NCBI GenBank assembly: GCA_028292245.1 | Contig: JAQGMS010000079.1 | Coordinates: 39,540 to 103,539 of the forward strand | Reading direction: 5' to 3' | Source of the DNA: Ramlibacter sp. | Lineage (GTDB): Bacteria > Pseudomonadota > Gammaproteobacteria > Burkholderiales > Burkholderiaceae_C | DNA: 64,000 nucleotides | Shown: piece by piece, positions 46,151 through 54,858 of the stretch | Numbering within the stretch: the first letter of the stretch is position 1 | How the letters are laid out: every line of letters starts with the position of its first letter | Notes under the pieces: model-generated | Told to the model about the DNA's origin: nothing | Databases searched by the model: none | What the model saw: only the letters and a program-made list of their open reading frames with translations | Translations under genes and position numbers: made by a program

Positions 46151-46975
46151 ATGAGAACCCTGGTCCAACTTTCCGATCTTCACTTCGGCCGTGTCGACGA
46201 AGCGCTGCTCGCGCCGCTGCGCGAGTGCATCACGGAGATCGCACCCGACCTGGTGGTGGTCTCGGGCGACCTGACGCAGCGGGCGCGCACCGAGCAGTTC
46301 GCGCAGGCGCGGCGCTTCCTGGACACGCTGCCCCAGCCGCAATTGATCGTGCCAGGCAACCACGACGTGCCGCTGCACAACGTCTTCAAGCGGTTCGTCA
46401 ACCCGCTCAAGGATTACCGCCGCTACATCACCGACGACCTCGAGCCTTTCTTCGCGGACGACGAGATCGCGGTGGCGGGCGTCAACACCGCGCGCTCGCT
46501 GACGTTCAAGGACGGACGCATCAACCAGGAACAGGTCGCGCTGCTGCTGGAGCGCTTCAACACGCTGGACGACCACGTGGTGCGGATCGTGGTGACGCAC
46601 CACCCGTTCGACCTGCCCGAGGGCAAGGACAACGACGACCTGGTAAGGCGAGCCGGCATGGCGATGAAGGCATTCGCCACTTGCGGCGCCGACCTCCTGC
46701 TGTCGGGCCACATGCACCTGAGCCATTCCGGCAGCACCGCCGCGCGCTATGCGCTGGGCGGCTATGCGGCGTTGACGATCCAGGCAGGCACCGCCACTTC
46801 GACTCGCGGCCGCGGCGAAGTGAATTCGTTCAATGCCATCCAGGTCGAGCGCGACGAGGTGCGGCTGCAAGGCTACGGCTGGCGGCCCGACGCCGGTGTG
46901 TTCTCGGTGCTTTCGCGCGCCACCTTCGTGCGCGAGGCGCAAGGCTGGCGCGAAGTGGAGCACACTGAAGCCTGA
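46151..46975 (+). CDS. Calcineurin-like metallophosphoesterase
   Basis: QLSDLHFGR, VVSGDLTQRA, VPGNHDVPL, VTHHPFDLP, SGHMHLSHSG. Confidence 0.94.
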   Translation: MRTLVQLSDLHFGRVDEALLAPLRECITEIAPDLVVVSGDLTQRARTEQFAQARRFLDTLPQPQLIVPGNHDVPLHNVFKRFVNPLKDYRRYITDDLEPFFADDEIAVAGVNTARSLTFKDGRINQEQVALLLERFNTLDDHVVRIVVTHHPFDLPEGKDNDDLVRRAGMAMKAFATCGADLLLSGHMHLSHSGSTAARYALGGYAALTIQAGTATSTRGRGEVNSFNAIQVERDEVRLQGYGWRPDAGVFSVLSRATFVREAQGWREVEHTEA

Positions 46976-46986
46976 AGGAGTGAACG

Positions 46987-47373
46987 ATGAGCATCCACAT
47001 CGTGCGGCTGGGGACAGCGCGCGGCCCCGGCGAGGGCCTGCGCCTGGGCACGGTTCGCCGCCCGCCACGCGGCGTGCCGAAGGCCGAATTCGGCAAGCGC
47101 GATTTCTACGACACCTGGCTGCCCAACCTGGCGCCCAGCGCGGAATTGATGGCGCAGGGCCAGGCGGCGCAGGACGAGAAATCCTGGGCCGCGTTCCGGC
47201 GCAAGTTCCAGGCCGAGATGAAGGCGACCGAGGCGAGCCACCTGCTGGACCTGCTGGCGGCGCTGTCGCACCAGACGTCTTTTTCGCTGGGCTGTTACTG
47301 CGAGAACGAAGCCCATTGCCATCGCTCGGTGCTGCGCGAGTTGCTGGCGCAGCGCGGCGCCGCCATCGCCTGA
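46987..47373 (+). CDS. DUF488-family protein
   Basis: PKAEFGKRDFYDTWLPNLAPS...FSLGCYCENEAHCHRSVLRELLAQRGA. Confidence 0.9.
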   Translation: MSIHIVRLGTARGPGEGLRLGTVRRPPRGVPKAEFGKRDFYDTWLPNLAPSAELMAQGQAAQDEKSWAAFRRKFQAEMKATEASHLLDLLAALSHQTSFSLGCYCENEAHCHRSVLRELLAQRGAAIA

Positions 47374-47379
47374 TCGGCC

Positions 47380-48270
47380 TCAGGTCCCAGGTTCCAGCGG
47401 GGCCACGACGCTCGCCACCGGCGCGTCATCCGGCAGGCGCGTGCCGCACTGCTGGCAGAACCTGGCCTCCGGCCCGTAGCCATGCGATCCGCATTTCGCG
47501 CAGGCGCGCGGCAGCGGCGGCCGGGCGTGCCGGCGGATCGCGATCTCCGCGGTGACGATGCCGGTCGGCACGGCCAGGGTGCCCCAGCCGATCAGCATCA
47601 TCACCGAAGCGATGAAGCGGCCGATGTTGGTCTTGGGCGTGATGTCGCCGAAGCCGACGGTGGTGATGGTGGTGATGGCCCAGTAGACCGCGGTGGGAAT
47701 GTCGCTGAACCCGTGCTCCGGCCCTTCGACTACATACAGCAAGGTGCCCAACACCAGCGCCACCATCAGCACCGCCGTCAGGAACACTAGGATCTTGCGC
47801 CGGCTCGCAAGCAGGGCTTCGCCCATCACCTGGTACTCGGCGACGTATTCGGTCAGCCGGAATATCCGGAACACGCGCAGCAGCCGCAGGATCCGCACGT
47901 CGATCAGCGCGTGCAGCTCGGGCAGGAACAGCGCGAGGTAAGTGGGCAGGACGGCCAGCAGGTCGACGATGCCGAAGAAGCTGCGCATGTAGCGCAAGGG
48001 GCGGTCCACAGTCGCGACGCGGGCGATGTATTCCACGGTGAAGAGCAGCGTGAAGAACCATTCCGCGATTTCGAACACGGTGCGGTTGCGCGCGTGCCAG
48101 GCTTGCACGCTGTCGGCCATCACCACCAAGACGCTGACGACGATGGCCGCGACGATCAGCTTGTCGAACATCCGCCCGGCCGCCGTGTCCGATTCGTAGA
48201 TGACCTGATACAGGCGCAGCCGCCATCCGCCGGCGGGCCGGCCCAGGGAATCGGCGGCGTCAGCGGCCAT
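47380..48270 (-). CDS. Voltage-gated potassium channel with C-terminal zinc ribbon
   Basis: S4 RILRLLRVFRIFRLTEY, filter TTVGFGDITPKT, tail CAKCGSHGYGPEARFCQQCGTRLP. Confidence 0.92.
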   Translation of the reverse strand: MAADAADSLGRPAGGWRLRLYQVIYESDTAAGRMFDKLIVAAIVVSVLVVMADSVQAWHARNRTVFEIAEWFFTLLFTVEYIARVATVDRPLRYMRSFFGIVDLLAVLPTYLALFLPELHALIDVRILRLLRVFRIFRLTEYVAEYQVMGEALLASRRKILVFLTAVLMVALVLGTLLYVVEGPEHGFSDIPTAVYWAITTITTVGFGDITPKTNIGRFIASVMMLIGWGTLAVPTGIVTAEIAIRRHARPPLPRACAKCGSHGYGPEARFCQQCGTRLPDDAPVASVVAPLEPGT

Positions 48271-48276
48271 CGCGCC

Positions 48277-49389
48277 TCAGCCCGCCGGCCGGCGGAATTT
48301 TTCCCAAGCCTGCGGAGTAGGCGTGGTGCCGGCGCCGGGCTCGCGTGGCAGGCGGAAGAACCCGTTCACCACCTCGGCCGGCTCGGTGAAGCAGTCCTTG
48401 ATCCAGGGGATGTATTCGAGCACGGCGCAGGCCGGGTGCGCGTAGCTCAGGTGCACGTGAACCTGGCTCATGTCGCCCGCGTGGGGCGCCACCGGCAGCC
48501 GATGCGAGTGCGCCGTTTCGCAGACCCGCCAGACCTCGGTGACCCCGGCCATGCGCGTGACGTCCGGCTGCACCCAATGGATCGCCTGCTGGTGGAAGAA
48601 TTCGGCGAAGGCGTCCTGCGTGTAGAGCTGCTCGCCCAGCGCCACCGGGATGCGCGTGGCGCGCGCCAGCTCGGCGTGCCCTTTCACGTCGTCGTACCAG
48701 AGCGGCTCTTCGAACCAGTAAACGTCGAACGGCTCGGCGGCGCGGCAAAAGCGCAGGCAGGTCGGCAAGTCCCACTTGCCGTTGCCGTCGATCGCCAGCG
48801 TCACATCCGGGCCGATGGCGCTGCGCACCGATTCGAGCCGGCGCAGATCGCGCTCCACCGTGGACCCGACCTTGATCTTGATCCCGGTGAAACCCTCAGC
48901 CACCGCGCGCAATGCGCCTTCGACCAATTTGTCGTCGCCGATGCTGAGCCAGCCGATGTCGGTGTTGTAGGCGCGGACCTGATCGCGCACCTGCCCGCCG
49001 AGCAGTTTCCACAGCGGGGCACCCGCCTGCTTGGCCTTCAGGTCCCACAGCGCGATGTCGATGGCGGCTTGCGACAAGGTGGTGATGCCGGCGCGGCCGA
49101 TCCACTGCAGCGCGGGATTGCGCGCCAGCTTCAGCCAGAGGCGCTGCACGTCGCCCGCGTCCTCGCCGATCAGCAGCGGCGCATGGCAGGTCGCGATGCA
49201 GCGCGCGATCAACTGGTCGCCGGGCAGGTGCGCGTGGGTGCCGGTGAAGCCGAAGCCGGCCAGGCCATCCTCGGTTTCGATGCGCGCGCCGACAACGCCC
49301 CAATGGGTGATGCTGTGCGTGCTGTCGGCGATCTGCGAGCCGGTGACCGGCACGTGCAGGATGAAAGGCTCGACGGTCTTGATCTTCAA
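48277..49389 (-). CDS. Enolase superfamily dehydratase/racemase (mandelate racemase subgroup-like)
   Basis: [18 protein letters not shown] (KxK), [50 protein letters not shown]. Confidence 0.92.
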   Translation of the reverse strand: MKIKTVEPFILHVPVTGSQIADSTHSITHWGVVGARIETEDGLAGFGFTGTHAHLPGDQLIARCIATCHAPLLIGEDAGDVQRLWLKLARNPALQWIGRAGITTLSQAAIDIALWDLKAKQAGAPLWKLLGGQVRDQVRAYNTDIGWLSIGDDKLVEGALRAVAEGFTGIKIKVGSTVERDLRRLESVRSAIGPDVTLAIDGNGKWDLPTCLRFCRAAEPFDVYWFEEPLWYDDVKGHAELARATRIPVALGEQLYTQDAFAEFFHQQAIHWVQPDVTRMAGVTEVWRVCETAHSHRLPVAPHAGDMSQVHVHLSYAHPACAVLEYIPWIKDCFTEPAEVVNGFFRLPREPGAGTTPTPQAWEKFRRPAG

Positions 49390-49433
49390 GGGCGCTCCTC
49401 AAGGGAACGCCCATGGTAGTTCAAGCCCGGGCC

Positions 49434-51113
49434 TTACTCGAATCGCGGCGGCAGGGCGCCGCGGTTTTGCTGGGCGAATTCTCCCAGCGATATCGGCCCA
49501 TCCGGCGGGCGCACGCGCGGCGGCCGCGGCGGCACCGGGGGGGCCGTTGCGATCGGCGGCGGCGGGCGTACCGGGCGCGGCGGGATCGGCGGCGCAACGA
49601 CCCGCCTGGGCGGCCGCGGCGGGATCGGCGGCGGCTGCACCAGGGAGTTCTGCTGCCGCACCGGGCGCGGCGGGACCGGCGGCGGGTGATCGACGTGGCT
49701 GCCCGATCGCAACAGGGGTGGCGGCGGCGGGTTGTCGCTGCCGAAGCCGACGATACGGCCCGGGCCGAAGGTGGGCTTGGGCGGCGGCTTCTTCTTTTTC
49801 GAGACGGCATCGACCAATCCGTCGATCACGTGCTGCTTGGCGTTGGCGGCCTTTTCCGTCTTGGTCATCCGCTCCCACGCCACCTGCTTGATGCCCTTGT
49901 AGTTTTCCATGCCGGGAATTTCGAACGGCGAGGCACGCACGAATTCGCCGGCCTTGGCCAGCACCGGCCGCGCGGCCGTCATCATCCGCTCGACGTCCAT
50001 CATCCACCGGGGCGTGCCGTAGTCCGCGACCGCCATGTTGATGACGGTACTGTGGTCCTGCACCACCAGGAAATAGCAGCCGAGGATCGGGCAGGTCTGG
50101 AACAGCCCGATGCCGAAGGTGCCCGCCTCCAGCAGCGCATTGGCCTTCTGGACCTCGCCCCAGTCCCGGACGAATTCCCGGATCCGCTGGATCGCCTTGG
50201 CGATGGTCTCCGCCAAGCCGATGGCCGGGCCGCTGGCGGCGCCCAGGTCGAGCGCGCCGCAGAGCATCTTGGCGGTGAACGCGCCCGCCGCGATGGTGGT
50301 GCTGGCGATGGTGGAATTGATCTCGCGATCGAGCAGTGTTTCCAGCGCGTGGAACGCCGCCAGCGGGTCGCCCGGCGCCAGCGTCCAGGTGCTCGCCTCG
50401 CGGAATTCGGCGGCCTTGTAGCTTTGCCACGCGATCTTGCACAAGCCGACCGCCGTGTCGCTGGCCGACGCGATGATGCCCAATGCGGGCGCCATGCTGC
50501 GCGCGAATTCGGTCACGCTGTTCAGCCCCAGGGCGCGCATCACCGTTTCGGGGTCGAGGGCGCCGCAGACGGTCTGCACCAGCTGGTGGAACTTGTCCGT
50601 CACCGCGGTGCCGGCCACGACGTTGACGCCCTGGTTGGCGGCGGTCCCGGAGCGCGTCATGCTGAGGTCGCGGATATTCGCGGCCATTCCCTGCGCGTTC
50701 TTCAGGAACTTGGCGACCTCCTCGCTGTGGCGCTTCTTGCTCATGCCGCGCAATTGCATGTGCTTGCCCAGGAACATGGCTTTCAAGGCCGCCTGCTGCA
50801 ATTCGACCGCCGCCTTGATGGCATCGAGGTCCACCTGCGTCAGCGCCCGCGCGTCGAGGTTGTTGACTGCCCGGTGCAGGTTGCTGACGGCGCCCTTCTT
50901 GTTCCGGACGCTGGCCTTCCAATCCTTGTTGCGAGCCTCGTGGCCGGCGATGTAGGCATCCAGCGCGCGCTTGATGCCCAGCCTTGATTCCTCGGACTTG
51001 TCGCTGTCGTAGACGAAGATCGCCAGGTCGACTGCCTTGAGCAGGTCGCTGCGGCTGTCGAAGCGCGAATAGGTGTCGCGCATCCAGGTTTCATGCCAGG
51101 GAATCGTCGCCAT
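49434..51113 (-). CDS. Orphan 559-aa protein with proline-rich PPxPPRP C-terminal tail
   Basis: Single long ORF with SKKKKPPPKP and four PP[VI]PPRP units near the C-terminus; no family recognised. Confidence 0.75.
   Translation of the reverse strand: MATIPWHETWMRDTYSRFDSRSDLLKAVDLAIFVYDSDKSEESRLGIKRALDAYIAGHEARNKDWKASVRNKKGAVSNLHRAVNNLDARALTQVDLDAIKAAVELQQAALKAMFLGKHMQLRGMSKKRHSEEVAKFLKNAQGMAANIRDLSMTRSGTAANQGVNVVAGTAVTDKFHQLVQTVCGALDPETVMRALGLNSVTEFARSMAPALGIIASASDTAVGLCKIAWQSYKAAEFREASTWTLAPGDPLAAFHALETLLDREINSTIASTTIAAGAFTAKMLCGALDLGAASGPAIGLAETIAKAIQRIREFVRDWGEVQKANALLEAGTFGIGLFQTCPILGCYFLVVQDHSTVINMAVADYGTPRWMMDVERMMTAARPVLAKAGEFVRASPFEIPGMENYKGIKQVAWERMTKTEKAANAKQHVIDGLVDAVSKKKKPPPKPTFGPGRIVGFGSDNPPPPPLLRSGSHVDHPPPVPPRPVRQQNSLVQPPPIPPRPPRRVVAPPIPPRPVRPPPPIATAPPVPPRPPRVRPPDGPISLGEFAQQNRGALPPRFE
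49511..49687 (-). repeat. Degenerate tandem repeat encoding PP[VI]PPRP[VP]R units
   Basis: Four units gcgcggc/ggccgcggcggnaccggcgg-type around 49511, 49567, 49602 and 49657. Confidence 0.75.
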
Positions 51114-51272
51114 GCTCGCGTCCTCGCCGGAAGGGGTCCGGCCCGGCCAAAGTGTAGAGCCGTACTTGCACCCTGACCATGGGGGTTGGCACGCAGTTCG
51201 CACGCATGTTGCCGTTTGGCCACCGGAAGCGGCAGTAATTTCGCTATTCGGCGGGCGGAGACGGCGCGCAGC

Positions 51273-52184
51273 CTACAAGCGGTTGTGGATTGCGGTCGCC
51301 GCGATCGCGGCCTGGCCGGCCGCCACGTTGATCTGATTCAGCCCCACGGCCACGTCGCCGGCCGCATAAAGGCCCTCGACGCTGGTCTGCAGGTGATCGT
51401 CGACCTCCAGCTGCCCGTCCTCCTGCGCCCGCGCGCCCAACGCCGTCGCCAATTGCGATGCGTGGGTCAGGCCCAGCGCCGGGTACAGGACGTCGAACGC
51501 CAACGTCCGCCCGTCGTGCAGTTCGACGGCCACGCCCCGGCCGGGCTCACACCGGATGTCGCGCGGCTCATGGTCGGCAATCGTCACGCCCAGTTCGCGC
51601 AGGCGCGCCAGCTCGTCTTCCGGCACCGCATGCTGCGATCCCATCGACAACCACGTCACGTGGTTGCCGAAACCCGCGACGAAAGCCGATTCGCGCAGGC
51701 CGTGGACTTCCCGTCCCAGCACCGCCACGCGCTGGCCCTGCGTTTCATAGCCGTCGCACACCGGGCAGAAGCGCACCTGCCCGGCTTTCAGCGAAGGCGC
51801 GAGCCCCGGGACGTCCGGCTCGACGTCGCGCGCGCCGGTGGCCAGCAGCACGAAGCGAGCGCGCAGCCGGCGCGACCCTGCGACCGCTTCGAAGCTGCCG
51901 TCCTCGCGCCGGGACAACCGGTCGACCCGCCCGCGTTCCACCGGCGCCCCGAAGCTGTCGGCATGCTGGCGCATGCGTTCGAGCAACTCCGGCCCGGCGA
52001 TTCCCTCGGGGAAACCGATCACGTTGCGCGACTTGGGGATCATCGCCAGGCGGCTGCCACCGTCGTCGATGACCAGGGCGCGGCGGCGGTAGCGCCCCAG
52101 ATACACCGCGGCCACCAGGCCCGCGGCACCGCCGCCGATCACCAAGCAATCCAGAATGCGCTCGTCGTCCACTTGGCAGTTCAC
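51273..52184 (-). CDS. NAD(P)/FAD-dependent oxidoreductase, thioredoxin reductase-like
   Basis: LVIGGGAAGLVAAVYLGRYRR, RFCPVCDGYET CxxC, GLYAAGDVAVGLNQI. Confidence 0.92.
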   Translation of the reverse strand: MNCQVDDERILDCLVIGGGAAGLVAAVYLGRYRRRALVIDDGGSRLAMIPKSRNVIGFPEGIAGPELLERMRQHADSFGAPVERGRVDRLSRREDGSFEAVAGSRRLRARFVLLATGARDVEPDVPGLAPSLKAGQVRFCPVCDGYETQGQRVAVLGREVHGLRESAFVAGFGNHVTWLSMGSQHAVPEDELARLRELGVTIADHEPRDIRCEPGRGVAVELHDGRTLAFDVLYPALGLTHASQLATALGARAQEDGQLEVDDHLQTSVEGLYAAGDVAVGLNQINVAAGQAAIAATAIHNRL

Positions 52185-52340
52185 TCCTGAATGCCAGCCA
52201 GTCTAGCGGGACGCATCCCGCCCCAACCGAGCCGCACGTCAGGCTTTGCCCACATCGTTGTCGGATGATTCCTACAAACGGCCAGCCCATCCGTCCTTAG
52301 ACTTGAGGCTTCGCTCCAACCGGGGCGCCGCCCTCATCTG

Positions 52341-53777
52341 ATGCCAGGAGTCCCGATGTACACAGCCGCGCGCGGCGTGCCAGCCCAGGCCTTGCCGCCC
52401 ACGCACTTTGTGCAGTTCTACGAGCAGGACAGTTTCCTCGCCGACGAAGTTGCGCGCTACATCGGGGCCGCCCTGCGCGCCGGCAATTCCGGCATCGTCA
52501 TCGCGCGGCGCGTGCTGCTGGACGAATTGCTTCCCAAATTGCGCCGCCACCGCGCGTCGCTGTTCGGCCTGGGTACCGAGCGTGGCGAGCTGATCACGCT
52601 CGACGCCCAGGAGACGCTGGACACCTTCATGGTGGACGGCTGGCCCAACGAAGCCTTGTTCCGCCAGACAGTGGGCCACCAGGTGAAGCAGGCCGCGCAA
52701 GGCGGCAAGCCGGTGCGTGCCTTCGGCGAGATGGTGGCGCTGCTGTGCGAACAGGGGCACTACCAGGCCGCCGTTCGGCTCGAGGAGCTCTGGAACGACC
52801 TGGGCCGCCAGCATTCCTTTTCGCTGTTCTGCGCCTACCCGCTGCGGCTGTTCAGCGGCATGGGCGAGACGCAAGCCCGGGCCTTCCGCCACATCTGCGC
52901 GGCGCATGAGCATGTGTCGCCCACCGAAAGCGCGCCGCCGGCCATCAGCCCGCGGGACGGCCTGGCCATCGCCAAGCTCCAGCAGAAAGCCCTGGCCCTG
53001 GAGCAGGCCACCGTGGAACGGGAAAAATTGCTTGCGGAGCTGTCGGCCGCCAACCGCGCCAAGGACGAATTCCTGGCCATGCTCGGCCACGAATTGCGCA
53101 ACCCGCTGTCGCCCATCGTCACCGCGCTCGAACTGATGAAGCTGCGCGGCGACTCGGCCACCGCACGCGAGCAGGCGCTGATCCGCCGCCAGGTCGATCA
53201 CCTGCTGCGGCTGGTGGACGACCTGCTCGACGTCTCGCGCATCACGCGCGGGCAGATCGAGCTGCGCAAGGAACCGGTCCTGCTGGCCGACGTGCTGTCC
53301 AAGGCGGTCGAGATGGCCAGCCCCCTGATCGAGCAGCGCCGGCATCGCCTCGAGATCGACCTGCCCGAATCGGCGCCCCGGATCGAGGCCGACCCGGTGC
53401 GGCTGGCCCAGGTCGTGTCCAACCTGCTGACCAACGCGGCGCGCTACACGCCACCCGGCGGCGAAATCAAGCTGGCCGCGCGGCAGCAAGGCGACATGCT
53501 GGAAATCAGCGTGACCGACAACGGCGCGGGGATCGCCGCGGAGATGCTGGGCCCGATCTTCAACATGTTCCAGCGCGGCCCGCACAGCGCGGTGCGCAAT
53601 GAAGGCGGCTTGGGCATCGGCCTGGCATTGGTCAAGAGCCTGGTGCAATTGCACGGCGGCGCGGTGGCCGCGGAAAGCGAAGGCGCGGGCTGCGGCAGCC
53701 GCTTCACCCTGCGCCTGCCGATGCCGGTCAAGCCGGTCGATGCCGCCGGCATCGGGCAGGCCCTCAAGCGCAGCTGA
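52341..53777 (+). CDS. Sensor histidine kinase with N-terminal MEDS domain
   Basis: THFVQFYEQDSFLADEVARYIGAALRAGNSGIVIA; GHELRNPLSPIVTALEL, NLLTNAARYTPPGG, GLGIGLALVKSLVQLHGG. Confidence 0.92.
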   Translation: MPGVPMYTAARGVPAQALPPTHFVQFYEQDSFLADEVARYIGAALRAGNSGIVIARRVLLDELLPKLRRHRASLFGLGTERGELITLDAQETLDTFMVDGWPNEALFRQTVGHQVKQAAQGGKPVRAFGEMVALLCEQGHYQAAVRLEELWNDLGRQHSFSLFCAYPLRLFSGMGETQARAFRHICAAHEHVSPTESAPPAISPRDGLAIAKLQQKALALEQATVEREKLLAELSAANRAKDEFLAMLGHELRNPLSPIVTALELMKLRGDSATAREQALIRRQVDHLLRLVDDLLDVSRITRGQIELRKEPVLLADVLSKAVEMASPLIEQRRHRLEIDLPESAPRIEADPVRLAQVVSNLLTNAARYTPPGGEIKLAARQQGDMLEISVTDNGAGIAAEMLGPIFNMFQRGPHSAVRNEGGLGIGLALVKSLVQLHGGAVAAESEGAGCGSRFTLRLPMPVKPVDAAGIGQALKRS

Positions 53778-53792
53778 AGCCGCGCGCCCTGC

Positions 53793-54794
53793 TCAGCCTG
53801 AGGCGGCGCCGCGGCCCTTCTGGCTTTCGAAATAGACCACCTTGCGGGCGCGCTGCACGTCGCCCAGCGGGCGATGCGCGGCCAGCGCCTGCCACGGATC
53901 GATGACCGTGGCCTCGACCTTCTCGGAGAACTGGCGGCCGGCCGGGCTGTTCGCATCCTGCTTGGGCAGCATCAGCCGGGCGACCGTCGTGTAGGGCGTC
54001 GGCCAGTTGACCGACGCATCCTCGATCGGCGTGGACTCTTCGCTGGTGAAAAACTGCAACTGCAAATCCCAATGCAGCGGCCCGCGCGAGAGGCGGCTGC
54101 AGAAGTCGACGGCCCAGTCGCTGCTGGCGTCCAGCGCCGACGTGCCGTTCGACGCGGCGGGCACCAGCCGCACCCGCACCGCGTACGGGCCGTTGGCCAT
54201 CGGTACGGCACTGAAGAGGGGCTCGGTGGCAAAGCCGCTGAAGGGCTTGCCCGCCAGCTTGATCATCTTGCCGAGCAGGCGCGGTCCGCCCAGCAGGCCG
54301 TAGCGCCTGAACACGTGCTTGAACAGCTCGCCGTTGCCCCTGGACGCCGCCGCCACGAACTGCACGAATTCGTCGGCGCCGGAAAAGGCGAAGGCTTCCT
54401 GGTTGATCAGCGTGAAGTCCTGGCTGCGCGCCGGCCCGTTGCCCAGCGCCGACTCGCCTTGCACGCCGAACACCCGCATCGCGAAGCCGCGCACATCGGG
54501 CCGCGCGTCGCGCGCGCGGTCCAGCCCGCCGTTGGAGATGCGCACCCACACGTCGTAATCGTGCGGCATCGCGAACAGTCCGTGGCGCGCGAAGGCGGGC
54601 AGGCCGTCCAGCACTTCCAGCGAGCCTTGCACGGCGGTGAGCTGCTTGCGGTGCAGCGCGCGCCCAGGTCCCCAGCGGGCCGACTTGCGCACCTGGATCT
54701 GGGCGAACTGCTGCGCATAGGCGGCGTAGCGCTGCTCCTCGTCGGGGGCGATCTTTTCCTGCCAGGCGGTGCTGGGCGCAGGGGCACTGCTCAT
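53793..54794 (-). CDS. Catalase-like domain protein
   Basis: GLFAMPHDYDVWVRISNGGLDRARDARPDVRGFAMRVFGV, SQDFTLINQEAFAFSGADEF. Confidence 0.75.
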   Translation of the reverse strand: MSSAPAPSTAWQEKIAPDEEQRYAAYAQQFAQIQVRKSARWGPGRALHRKQLTAVQGSLEVLDGLPAFARHGLFAMPHDYDVWVRISNGGLDRARDARPDVRGFAMRVFGVQGESALGNGPARSQDFTLINQEAFAFSGADEFVQFVAAASRGNGELFKHVFRRYGLLGGPRLLGKMIKLAGKPFSGFATEPLFSAVPMANGPYAVRVRLVPAASNGTSALDASSDWAVDFCSRLSRGPLHWDLQLQFFTSEESTPIEDASVNWPTPYTTVARLMLPKQDANSPAGRQFSEKVEATVIDPWQALAAHRPLGDVQRARKVVYFESQKGRGAASG

Positions 54795-54858
54795 GACGAA
54801 ACCCTTTTGCTGTTCTTGTCGAGCCCGCAGTCTACGCTCGCGGCGCGCCGCACGGGGC

